Origin: Terramyces sp. JEL0728
Lineage: Eukaryota; Chytridiomycota; Chytridiomycetes; Rhizophydiales; Terramycetaceae
NCBI GenBank assembly: GCA_027603945.1
Contig: JADIIU010000020.1
Coordinates: 93,151-157,150, forward strand
DNA: 64,000 nucleotides
Direction of reading: 5' to 3'
The position numbers and the translations under genes were made by a program. Positions 13,629 through 25,223 of the stretch are shown here, one piece after another. Below the pieces are notes generated by a model. The model was not told the DNA's origin. It did not search any database and saw nothing but the letters and a program-made list of their open reading frames with translations. Position 1 is the stretch's first letter. Every line of letters begins with the position of its first letter.

Positions 13629-13763
13629 CTTGACTAATCTCTCTTTTATCTGTGTCACACCATGAATTACGGAGGGAAATTTGACTGAATTAAAGAGATT
13701 TTTCGATTTCCGAGTGGTTTTGATTGATCGTTTTGAACGCAGCGTATTTTGCATTGCAGACAT
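13629..13763 (-). CDS. Possible 5' coding exon of the M28 protease gene
   Basis: A 45-codon open frame starts with ATG at 13763 and reads MSAMQNTLRSKRSIKTTRK, then VKFPSVIHGVTQIKERLVK. It ends at a perfect local-style donor of a 22-nt intron (13607-13628, branch-like TGAC just before CACAG). Splicing through a 15-nt exon and a second short intron would lead in frame into KLQKTARYLW of the protease. It could instead be a separate short peptide gene. Only transcript data would decide. Confidence 0.4.
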
Positions 13764-13862
13764 GATGCTATCACATTATCGCCAAGTGGTCGCACCATTT
13801 CATTAAACCACACGTGGGAGCCGATCCGCATAATGAATGGCTTTCATAAATAGCCTCTTCAA

Positions 13863-14297
13863 ATGAAATTGAAAATCTCAATGTACAACTCGACAGTGCT
13901 GTGGAGCACCTCAACTGAGCTATCGCTCAACATGAAGCCAAGCAACTTTGGAAAGTCTACCATCCTCCCCATTCATCATCATCAAGGCACAATCGAAATC
14001 AGCAATGACCAGTCAATTTTGTTGATTGGAGAATACAAAAGAACAAAGTATAGAGTCAGTATACCACAAGAAAGAATCACCGGGATTGAAATTGGCTCCG
14101 AATCCGTCTTTGACTTGGAACTGGATGCCAGCGATGCATACTTTGATCAGCGAATGGAACTGGAAAAATATACCCCAATAGTTCTTCATTATTTGGATGA
14201 TGATAAAGACACGACTGTATATATGTGCGTTGGGTACGAAACCGACAGCAAAACGAATAAGAATGAGGAATTCTTAAAATTGGTCAATGTACTGTAA
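13863..14297 (+). CDS. Hypothetical 144-residue protein
   Basis: A single-exon ORF of 144 residues with no signal peptide or membrane segment. The sequence is rich in beta-forming stretches (QSILLIGEYKRTKYRVS, YTPIVLHYLDDDKDTTVYM) and acidic toward the C terminus. A TATA-like CATAAATAG lies just upstream (about 13846-13854), and the gene is divergent from the M28 protease. The beta-rich pattern could suit a PH-like or other small beta fold, but that is speculation; no family was recognised. Confidence 0.6.
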   Translation: MKLKISMYNSTVLWSTSTELSLNMKPSNFGKSTILPIHHHQGTIEISNDQSILLIGEYKRTKYRVSIPQERITGIEIGSESVFDLELDASDAYFDQRMELEKYTPIVLHYLDDDKDTTVYMCVGYETDSKTNKNEEFLKLVNVL

Positions 14298-14484
14298 TAT
14301 ATCTGAATAAACTCTTTTTGAATTTAATAAGCCCACTTTGGAGGTTGGCTAAATCAGTCCTAGCGACGGATAGTGCATGCAGTATACGGCCAGAATAAAC
14401 ATTACAAACTTGTGACTTGAAATCTACGGAGGCCCCAGGAAGTGCCGTTTAAAAGCCGCACTTTCCCCCGCTTTTTTTATCAGA

Positions 14485-15963
14485 ATGAATTGCAGCCTGT
14501 TAGTAGTTGGAGCAGTATGGCACTCAATTTCCATTACGGATTTGCAATATATCCCACTCAATGCAATGGGGATCAGTAAGTCAGGATCTATAGTTTTTAC
14601 CAAGCCAATTGCCAACTCGAATGATAGAGACAATGCGATCCAAGCACAAATAGAACAATTGAAAAAGGAAGGCTACACTTTTGATGAGGTAATATATGAT
14701 AACCCAGATATTGGTCTTGTCTGAATCTCAATTCTTAATCCCAGGACTAGTCGACACTCATATACATGGGCCGCAATATGTTTTTACAGGAACTGGATAC
14801 GATTTGACTTTGTTGAAATGGCTGGAAACTTATACTTTTCCTAAAGAAGCTGAATTCAGATCTGTAGATCATGCTTCAAGTGTGTATTCCAGAGTTGTTG
14901 GGAAATCATTAAGGAGGTAACAAATATCTGATTTAGTGGTACAACTGCTGCCTGTTACTACGCTACAATTCACAAGGAGGGTAGTATCGCGCTTGCAGAA
15001 ACTTGTGCAAAGTACGGGCAGAGAGCATTTATTGGCAAAGTTAATATGGATAGAAATTCACCTGAATATTATATAGAAAGTACTGCGGAAAGCATCCACG
15101 AAACCGAAAAGTAAATCACTTTAATGTAGATTCGTGAAGCACATTGTCGAAAATATTGCCTCACCACTCATTACCCCATGTATCACACCAAGATTTGTAC
15201 CATCATGCTCCTCTGAGCTGATGAATTCATTGGGGGAGATTGCCAAAAAATACAGCTTGCCTATTCAGTCTCATATCAGCGAAAACGTTGGTGAAATCGC
15301 ATGGGTAAAAGAGTTACACCCTGACTGCACATCCTACTCCCATGTTTACGATAAATACAACTTGATGACATCAAAAACAGTAATGGCTCATTGCGTCCAT
15401 TTGACTGCTGAAGAACGGAGGCTGTTTAAAGAAAAAGGAGTTGGCATTTCGCACTGTCCAAACTCCAACTTTTGCCTGCATTCAGGAGTGTTGAATGTCC
15501 GCAGATTAATTCAAGAAGGATTCGAAAAAATTGGTAAGGAATAACTGATGTAGGTTTGGGAACTGATGTTGCAGGAGGATATTCGCCTTCCATAATGGAT
15601 GCCATGCGCCAAGCTCTCATTTCAAGTAAGGTGGTGCATATCGACTCTCATGCTGGAGAAGATACAAAATACGAAGCCCTCAATTTCGCCAATGTATTTT
15701 ATCTCGCAACGCTAGGCGGCGCAAAGGTAATGAATTTGGATGCAAAGATTGGAAATTTCCTCGTTGGTAAGGATTTCGATGCCCTTGTAGTTGATATCAA
15801 CAGCTCCATGGGCAAGCCGTTTTTCAACAGGGAAAATGTCCATAGTACTTTGGTTGATCAATTTGATCATGATGACCACCTTTCACTATTTGAAAAGTTT
15901 ATCTACTTGGGCGATGATCGTAGTTTTTCTAGAATGTATATCGCAGGAAAGAGAATATTTTAA
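14485..15963 (+). CDS. Guanine deaminase
   Basis: Guanine deaminase hydrolyses guanine to xanthine and ammonia in purine salvage. The spliced protein has 466 residues; introns are 14689-14707 (19 nt), 14917-14936, 15111-15129 (19 nt) and 15534-15553. The amidohydrolase zinc site is complete: PGLVDTHIHGPQYVF, SHISE, MAHCVHL and LGTDVAGGYS. The family-typical LLKWLETYTFPKEAEF and SGTTAACYYATIH are also present. N-terminal beta strands precede the barrel as usual. Every exon junction restores a conserved motif, so the model is secure. Confidence 0.95.
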
Positions 15964-15979
15964 TATAATTAATTTATAT

Positions 15980-17164
15980 TTATTCATGGTGTGAAGACTT
16001 GCTTTTTATACTGATAGCCTTTTCAGCTTCGATGATTTCTTCCAGCATCTCGTCAAATGTCAAGCTTGGTCCGTCAGTTGATAATTTTCTCGTCAAAGAG
16101 TTCATGAAATTTGTACTTGACGGTGGTTTTGGACTTGCTGTGAATCCGTCCATATGCGGAATATAAGATAGGATGGACTCTTCATCGTCATCCTTGATGG
16201 ATGGCGACAAGTCAATCTTCTTTTTTGGGTTTGTATAGCTGAGGATTGGTTTTTTACTGTCAAATTGGTTGATTGAGTATCGCCTGATGCGAGATTTTGG
16301 GCTATCTAGAGAATGCGATGAGGTGGTGCTCATATCGCTGATGCTTGTCATTCTTTTGATACTGTCTTTTGGAGCTGGAAAGTCGGTTGAAATTCTGGCT
16401 GGAGGAACAGCTGGAGGGGCTAAAGCACTGATTAAAGCATTTACTGCTTCTCTGGATGCTTTGTTGGCATCGTTCAAGATAAATCCGCTCTCTTTCGACA
16501 CTGCTTTTCTGGTAATTGTTTTATCATTGACAGGTTCATTCTTGATAGTCACAATTTCCACACCTGTCACTTCTATCGGTTCTGTGCATTTGCCTGATGA
16601 ATCATGCGAATCTGCTTCGACAGTCAAGTTTGCATTATCTTCATCTTTGGAAACGTTAGTAGTAGTGGCGGAAGATGCTTCATAGCCGTCTAGTATATTA
16701 GAAATAGCATCCCGCTTTTCAGGAACGTAAATGGTAGATTTGCTAGCATTGGGGTCGGCAGAGTCCAAGTCTTTTTGTGTATTTTTAAAGTTTCTAACCA
16801 CCGTTTCCATGTACTGGTTCGGATCCACTGGTTTCGCAATCTGTATTTCATCAACCATTGTAGGTGGTTTCTCACTTCCTTTGTCATCTGGCTGCCTTTC
16901 GTTTCCTGTCGCATTCACGGCAACAATTAATGGTGCACTCTTTAGTTCAAGCTCAGCTTCTTTGGTTTCTTCAAGCTTCTTTTTCCGGAATTTAGCAACG
17001 TAATAATAAGCGACAAGTCCCATTAGTATAAGAAATCCACCAGTGAATACCAATGCAATTAGTGTGTTGGATGAGCTGTCGCCGGACCGTTTAAACAGCC
17101 CTTGCTTCAGTTCGGCGGTTGGATTTGCGGTATCTCTATTTTTAACACCGTATGGTATAATCAT
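15980..17164 (-). CDS. Hypothetical single-pass membrane protein with long disordered tail
   Basis: A single-exon ORF of 394 residues. A short N terminus (34 residues) without a signal peptide leads to one transmembrane helix (about 35-56, LIALVFTGGFLILMGLVAYY) and a stop-transfer cluster FRKKK. The remaining 330 residues are low-complexity, rich in Ser, Lys, Glu and Pro, with several RRYS/RKLS-type basophilic phosphosite-like motifs. The layout suggests a plasma- or endomembrane scaffold with a cytosolic tail. It is convergent with guanine deaminase, whose stop is 17 bp away. No family was recognised. Confidence 0.7.
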   Translation of the reverse strand: MIIPYGVKNRDTANPTAELKQGLFKRSGDSSSNTLIALVFTGGFLILMGLVAYYYVAKFRKKKLEETKEAELELKSAPLIVAVNATGNERQPDDKGSEKPPTMVDEIQIAKPVDPNQYMETVVRNFKNTQKDLDSADPNASKSTIYVPEKRDAISNILDGYEASSATTTNVSKDEDNANLTVEADSHDSSGKCTEPIEVTGVEIVTIKNEPVNDKTITRKAVSKESGFILNDANKASREAVNALISALAPPAVPPARISTDFPAPKDSIKRMTSISDMSTTSSHSLDSPKSRIRRYSINQFDSKKPILSYTNPKKKIDLSPSIKDDDEESILSYIPHMDGFTASPKPPSSTNFMNSLTRKLSTDGPSLTFDEMLEEIIEAEKAISIKSKSSHHE

Positions 17165-17715
17165 CGAATCGCGGAGAAAAAGTTGAATTTTTGAAAAATT
17201 ATCGTCCCATTTTGACGTTTGGTTTGATTGGGGTTATTGACCCGTCATCTTTTTGTGCCAAATCAAAAAATTCAAAAGGTTAATCAAAATGTTAATTTCT
17301 GGCCCTACCACCACAGATTAGCGTAGCGGTAGTTATTAGATGGTCAAGGTAGGATCATCGGTACCAAGTTTCCGAGTGTGCCCTTTTAAATCTATAGCTT
17401 TTGGCTGTACAGTGAGATAAGAATATTGCTGGTGGTTTGAATCGACTAGAAAAGTAATTTGGAGGCACAGCCATCTTTTTAGTCTTTGAAAGTTCAGCCT
17501 AGGCTGAAGAGACGAGATGAAAAAACGTAGAGTATTCCATAAACAACAAGAGTAGGTATTAATTAGGACCGTCGCAGGTGGAACCCTAACCTGCAAAATT
17601 GCGCAAACACTCTGATCCAACTTTGAGATGATTTCTTGAATTTTCCCCCTTCCACCACCACTGCCCATCTGTGCAAATTTCATACATAAAAGAACAAAAA
17701 AAGCTGTGGGTTATC
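17165..17715. other. Intergenic stretch with one weak ORF
   Basis: This spacer separates two divergently transcribed genes (membrane protein and chitinase). The minus strand has a 115-codon ORF (17336-17683) beginning MKFAQMGSGGGRGKIQEI. Its later half is compositionally unconvincing and I could not decide whether it is coding or promoter sequence. No repeat or RNA gene was recognised. Confidence 0.5.
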
Positions 17716-19005
17716 ATGTTCATACCTTATATTTTATCTGGCATTGCTATTGCTTCTCGGGTGCAAGTAGATTACGCAGCATATCTACCCGACCACCAAT
17801 CGCAAAAACACTATTCATCACACCAAGCAAGCTTCATTTATGACTCTGAAAACAGCTACTATCAGGAAAATGGTGATCTGGCCTACTCAAATTATCACAA
17901 TGAAGATGTAAATGACAAGAATTATCTCGGAACAGCAAAATACCAATCCAAATATGGCAGCTCATCTACAAGACGCTATCCAACGAGCAAACTCTTTATT
18001 CCATATGCAGGTCTAGGTGCGATTGACAATTCAACTACATTTGTTGCTGATGCAATCAAGAACAGCACTGTAAAGCATGTTATCCTGGCTTTTGTCAATA
18101 TGGATCCGCAAGGTAATATTAATCTCGGAACTACTCCAATGGCCAATACTGCCGGGTTTGTTCAGGGAATTCGCGACGCTGGCGGCGATGTTGTAGTTTC
18201 ATTTGGCGGGGTAGCGCAAGGGACACACATGGAGATTGCAAGTGTGGTTCAAAACGTAGACGATCTCGTTAAAGCTTATCAAAGTGTTATTGACTTTTAC
18301 CAACCAGTTGGCATTGATTTCGATCTTGAAGCCGGTGATTTGTCTGATGGGACAGTTTCCAAGAGATACAACGCTATTATTCAGCTAAAAAAGAACAATC
18401 CGAATCTCAGGCTAATATTAACTCTACAGGTAGCCCTTGAAGGGTTGGTTGGCGATGGATTGCGTTTGATGTCGACTGCCGCGTCAATGAAAGTGCCATT
18501 CGATGTAGTCAACTTGATGACAATGTAAGTAATCGTTTATCATAGGGACTTTGGAAGCAGCGTACCTAATGGCGAGACTGACATGGGCAAATACTGCATT
18601 TCGGCTACAAAGGCAGCGGCAGAAATGATCAACAAAATGGGAGTCCAGGTATCGTTGGGTATTACCCCAATGATTGGTGCTAATGACTCGCCAAACCTGG
18701 TATTTTCCCTGGATAATGCCAAGGAATTGTTGGATTTTGCCAATGGAGTATCATACGTCTCTCAAATTTCATATTGGGGATTACAAAGAGATCAGAATCT
18801 TCCAGGAGGCGACCTTACTACCTCAACTGGTGTTGATCAGAAACATCTTCAATTCTTGCAGATTATGGGCAAATTCACAATATCCAAAGCACCTACAACA
18901 TCCACTAGTGTCCCATCTGCAACTGCCTCCCCAACCAAAAGCAATGCAGACAAATCAGTTGCTTCATGCTATGTGATATTAGCAATAGTTTCATTTTTAA
19001 TATAA
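17716..19005 (+). CDS. GPI-anchored GH18 chitinase-like protein
   Basis: Spliced length is 422 residues, with one 21-nt intron (18525-18545). A hydrophobic N-terminal signal (MFIPYILSGIAIAS) precedes a Tyr/Ser/His-rich linker of about 80 residues. The GH18 barrel then begins at FIPYAGLGAIDN. The catalytic strand reads VGIDFDLEAG: the acid Glu and the two nearest Asp of DxxDxDxE are kept, while the first Asp position is Val, as in some fungal and bacterial GH18 branches. A Thr/Ser-rich stretch and a hydrophobic C terminus (CYVILAIVSFLI) predict a GPI anchor. It would hydrolyse or bind chitin at the cell surface, in wall remodelling or host interaction; the role is inferred. Confidence 0.88.
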
Positions 19006-19237
19006 ATACAAGAGTTTAATCTTATATTGGCCTCCTATGAAAGCCGGATTTTCTCACCGAACCTAGGACTGCATTCTACTCTTAATCAGCCAGCTAGGTT
19101 TGATATAGTACAACTCTACTGTAGTGTTGCTACGTCACATTCATTGTCTATCATCAAGCTTCAAAACGCCAAAGTAACCTGACGTATTACTAAGAATTTT
19201 CCGACAATTCACACACCAATTTGAATAATTCATTAAT

Positions 19238-21035
<1,798 letters not shown>

Positions 21036-21116
21036 TAAATGATAGAATTAAACGCGGTTTTGAAAGTCCGGGAACCTTGGGGTTTCCTGTACATCTTTAC
21101 TGGAAATTAGACTTTA

Positions 21117-21833
21117 GCGTGGTGCCAGCACATCTTGGCACTGGCAATATCGAACGTATCTCGTCGCTTGTCATCGTTCTGTATTGTCAGGTACGAAGAC
21201 GATAAAAAGATATGAGCGATACGACTTTGATAAACTGAATAGAAATATTATCGCCATTGCAGCAAACTGGACTGTCAGCTGAAGATGGAGCGTACAGTCA
21301 GAGTCAGTCTCCTTATAATACCTTGGATTCAAAAAGTCGGAATAATGTCAATGTACAGATTAATGATATTCTATTTAGGGTATTAAGGCTAAAGAATCCG
21401 CCTGGCCCAACACTCGAATAATTACTGAATTCCCTGCATATGAATTGACAAACGGCAGCGAACTGGCAACAATCTTTTCCGCACTAGTTTAATAGGAAAA
21501 TACTCTTTGTTTGCCCTTAAATAGAATAAATCGTCTTCAAAATGCAGCAAATCAATCGTCTGAGCAGCTCCGTGAGTTCCATGATTTGCTTTGACTGCAA
21601 TTACTATAATATTCTTTAGTTGCGCTTCATCTAGTTCTACGTTCGTCTGGCTAGAGTTAGGAATGGGAAAACATTTTGCACTTGAAGTAAATATACTCGC
21701 TCGGGATTGTAATCATTTTTTTTGGTTGGAACAACTTTACTCCTCAAATCGGGGTTGATCGTATCTACAACTTTTTGGATATCACGTCTTACTGTATGAC
21801 TCGAATGATGTTTACAAATTTCTTTTCTTTCAT
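21117..21833 (-). CDS. Unannotated intron-rich minus-strand gene, family unknown
   Basis: No ORF longer than about 60 codons exists here, yet the minus strand shows a chain of protein-like exons. They include KVVDTINPDLRSKVVPTKKN, ELDEAQLKNIIVIAVKANHG, QTIDLLHFEDDLFYLRANK, EKIVASSLPFVNSYAGNS and a last exon ending DTFDIASAKMCWHHAKV before a TAA at 21117. The join at GTATTTTCCTATTAAACTAG (20 nt, about 21489-21508) is canonical and restores frame; others remain ambiguous, as does the 5' end, which abuts or overlaps the sirtuin start. I recognise no family. The exon chain makes a genuine gene likely. Confidence 0.5.
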
Positions 21834-21840
21834 TTTTAAA

Positions 21841-23127
21841 ATGTCTGGACGGAAACCACCAACAGAACGGTTGTTCAAGACCCCATTGGATGAAAAGGCT
21901 GAAGATGCCTCATTAAATATCATCAAGGATCCGTCGCTCCGTTCATTTGCAGATTATATTTTAAAAAACAATTGCAGAAATATTATAGTTATGACTGGGG
22001 CAGGTATCTCAACTTCAGCAGGTGCTTGTTATTTGATCCAGGTATACCGGATTTCCGCACTCCAGGGACTGGGTTGTATGACAATCTGCAAAAGTATATT
22101 ATTTTAACATAGGTACCAGCTGCCCTTTCCAGAGGCAATATTTGATATCCGCTATTTTAAAGCAAAACCAGAACCATTCTTTGAACTCTCCAGAGAATTA
22201 TTCCCAGGCACATTTCAACCCACTGAATGCCACAAGTTTATAAAGCTGCTGGCCGACAAAGACATGTTGCTTCGTAATTATACACAGAACATTGACATGC
22301 TTGAAAGACTTGCAGGAATTCCAGGTGACTTAATTGTTGAAGCTCACGGCTCATTTCATCAAGCTACTTGCGTTGGGCGATCTGTGCCTCCTTTTGATCA
22401 ACCAAACGAAACAGATCCAGGAAAAGATGAACAGGGAGTTCAAAAAGAAACTGACGCAGATCCTAATGATGACTCATCAGAGGATGATCCTGAAGCCATT
22501 GCAGAATATGAACGGCTAGCTAGTTACACATCCATTCCAGGTTGCGGCAAACGGTACACCATCAATGAGTTTAAACAGCAAGTGTTTGATAGCAAGAACC
22601 CTACATGTGACTGCGAAGGACTGATAAAACCGGATATAGTATTCTTTGGAGAAAAATTGCCAGATAAATTCTACAATTTGCAATCAGTTGATTTTGACAG
22701 ATGCGATGCCTTGATCGTAATGGGAACCAGTCTCAAAGTAGCGCCATTTTGCGACCTAATCAATTTTGTAGGCAGAAAAGTCCCAAGGTTGCTGATCAAT
22801 ATGGAAGAATGCGGCGACAGGAGGATGCAATCTCAGGGATTTGATTTTATTGGAGATGTTCAAAAGTATCGAAGAGATGCGTTTTATAGAGGAAGTTGTG
22901 ATGATGGGTGTCGCGAACTAGCAAAGACACTCGGATTAATAGAAGATGGTGTTGATCAGCTTTCCAAAGTTGTCGAGACTGTGCATATTACTTCTCCCAT
23001 AGCTTTGGACGAATCAACCAGGACTAATAATATCAATCTTGTTGATCCATCCAGGTCAGATGCCTCAAAAATTACTGTAAATGAGGTTGATCAGCTTGCC
23101 TCTGTGTTTGACGCGGTTAAATTGTAA
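21841..23127 (+). CDS. SIR2-family NAD-dependent deacetylase (SIRT2/Hst2-like) with acidic insert
   Basis: Spliced length is 415 residues; introns are 22022-22041 (20 nt) and 22094-22112 (19 nt). NAD-binding and catalytic motifs are intact: TGAGISTSAG, GIPDFRTPGTGLYDN, TQNIDMLERLAG, the catalytic His in EAHGSFHQATC, PDIVFFGE and MGTSLKVAPF. In class I sirtuins the zinc module reads C-x2-C; here the first Cys (ATCVG) and the second (PGCGKRYT) are separated by about 55 mostly acidic residues, and the second pair is CDC rather than C-x2-C. It probably deacetylates lysines in nucleus or cytosol. The acidic tail is unremarkable. Confidence 0.93.
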
Positions 23128-23325
23128 ACTCTGGTCGGAGATTTTTGAATTAAAAATTTTTTTAAAATTAAATTAGAGTCGATTAAATGAAGGATTGCTC
23201 ATCCGGAACAATCTTCTTGATGTGCAGTCCTTTACTCTGCAGGCTCAAGTAACTTTACGATGATGATTAATTCCATGCTAATTCCGAATCGAATGAGGAA
23301 AAAGTATTAGATATCTGAGTATTGT

Positions 23326-23752
23326 TTATTGGATGAATTTGTCGAGTTTTGCTTGATCATGGCAGTCAGAATCTTCGAGTTTCTTTCCAGCAATCGCTCT
23401 CCCCTGTGGTTAATTGAAAACATACATTTCCATATTCAAACAAAGTTGGAACATATTTTAATTGCAGTTCTGAATCTGTTTTGTACGGGTGGTTTTCCAT
23501 TGTCCTATAGGTGGGACGATCTCCCGCTGCTACTTCTAATAAAACTGCATTTGGGAGTTTAGTCTCCAGGGTTTGGCGAATCAAAGGCATAGCCTTAACA
23601 CACTACGTTAAACGTTGCAGTACATCTGGGCACCATGATACCCCATGTTCGTTCTCTGATGCATAAAATAGTACAAACAATCGCTTTGCCGACTTGTGTT
23701 TGTCAAGTCCCTGTTTGAAGGCGAATTCGGGAATGCGAACAATTTCCACCAT
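23326..23752 (-). CDS. TXNDC17/TRP14-like thioredoxin-domain protein
   Basis: Spliced length is 127 residues, with introns 23603-23623 (21 nt) and 23404-23425 (22 nt). The active site is SWCPDCVKAMP, the diagnostic WCPDC of the TXNDC17 (DUF953) family, formed across the first intron. The family's VAAGDRPTYR and LKYVPTLFEYGN with the cis-Pro loop follow. The start MVEIVRIPEFAFKQG is the first ATG; an upstream in-frame GTG is ignored. TRP14 proteins reduce small disulfides and cystine in the cytosol. Size and motif order match the family. Confidence 0.92.
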
Positions 23753-24129
23753 TGATTTATTGTTTAAAAGATGGCGGAAATGGGTTTCCCCGAATGTTAA
23801 AGCCACCTAGCAAGATCAGCGCTCATCATACGCGGTGCATAAAAGCCAGTGATCGCGAGATCGCATGATTGTATATATTAATTTCATGTAAAAAATAGCC
23901 CTTTAACACAAAAAATACGTGCGTATCTAGAGTACTAGTGCCAACTAGGACTGATCCCAGCCGCTTTTCCATTTTGTAAAATTTTGATTTTTTTCCCTGT
24001 TTTGCTCCCTTTGGAACATCCAAACAACAACTGGGTGAACGTGTGATTTTAGCGTGACACTAACGCGAAATTGTCCAAGCGCCTTTGAAATATAAATTCC
24101 AAACACTGCACACCCAGCCAGATCAGGCA
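23753..24129. other. Intergenic spacer between divergent genes
   Basis: This 377-bp region lies between TXNDC17 (minus) and the PAS-kinase-like gene (plus). It is AT-rich around 23870-23900, and an AATATAAAT run about 35 bp before the kinase ATG may serve as a TATA-like element. I see no further coding or RNA feature. Confidence 0.5.
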
Positions 24130-25146
24130 ATGTCCAGACCAATTCCAATCAGAACAACGAATATCAGGGTTGAACAGGCTTATCCTAGTCCTGTCAGTCC
24201 AACAAATACAACTGGTCTAGTATTCAACCCAACAAGATATCTATCGCAGTACATCTTGCCTGCAAAATTCGCCGATAATTATGTTCTCGGAGAAGAGCTC
24301 GGTTACGGCGGATTTGGATTCGTCTTTTCTGCTATGAGGTTAGCGGATGGACTACAAGTTGCTTGCAAATTCATCTTCAAAAGCAAAGTACCAGCTACTA
24401 GTTGGATAAACGATCGAGATCTAGGCAGATGTCCAATTGAGGTTGCAGTCATCAAGAACGTAACCATAAATTAATCATAGATAAAGCATGAAAACATTAT
24501 CGAATTTGTTGATTATTTTGAAGACACACTCTTGTGCTATTGCATAACAGAGATACATGGAACCTCGTGGTCCGAAGATTTATCAGATATGGAAATTGCA
24601 GAATTCGGACACAATAGAAGAAGATCGGCAATGGATCTATTCGAATGTATAGAGAAATACGAATCGTTCACCGAGCCTGCTGCAAGATACATCTTTAAAC
24701 AGATACTCAAAGCAATTGCACATCTGCATCATGCCGGTCTAGTGCATAGAGATATCAAAGATGAAAATATTTTGATTGACGATCAATTCCGAGTTAAGTT
24801 AATCGACTTTGGTTCAGCTCAATTTTTTGACAGAACTGGAAGAAGAAAATTCAATACCTTCTTGGGAACAAAACAGTATGCCTCGCCCGAAATTCTAATG
24901 CAAAGAGAGTACGTTGGTCCTGAAGCAGAAATCTGGGCTCTGGGTTGCTGTCTGTATATTATTCTGTCTGGAGCTGTTCCCTTCTCCTCTGCCGAGCAAG
25001 CGTTGTCGAAACCATTCTCCAAATCAAGCAAAACAATGTCAGATCAATGTCTGTCACTCCTGGAGCGAATGCTGGAGAAAGATCCAAAGAAAAGAGCGAC
25101 ACTGCAAGAAGTCCTAACACATAACTGGGTAACAATGAACTATTAA
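24130..25146 (+). CDS. PAS-kinase-like Ser/Thr kinase lacking a PAS region
   Basis: Spliced length is 331 residues with one 21-nt intron (24460-24480). After a 60-residue disordered leader, the kinase domain has LGEELGYGGFGFVFSAM, the Lys in VACKFIFKSK, SWINDRDLGRCPIEVAVIK, VHRDIKDENILI and DFGSAQFFD. The WI-D-LG-P-E-A-I pattern in the N lobe and HRDIKDEN are shared with PASK/Psk1. In PASK the catalytic domain follows PAS sensor domains; none is present here, and the upstream 377 bp show no coding frame that could supply one. It may regulate glycogen or translation as Psk1 does, which is inference. UGP1, a known Psk target class in yeast, is in the same window but not adjacent. Confidence 0.85.
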
Positions 25147-25223
25147 ATGCTACTGTATACACTCTGTAAATATTCTAGTAAATAAATCATTTATTTGTTT
25201 ATGACTTTACATTCCAATAATAA

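Noticed and set aside
17336..17683. A 115-codon minus ORF as a gene
   Set aside because: No recognised domain, uneven composition and location in a divergent promoter region; kept only as a note.
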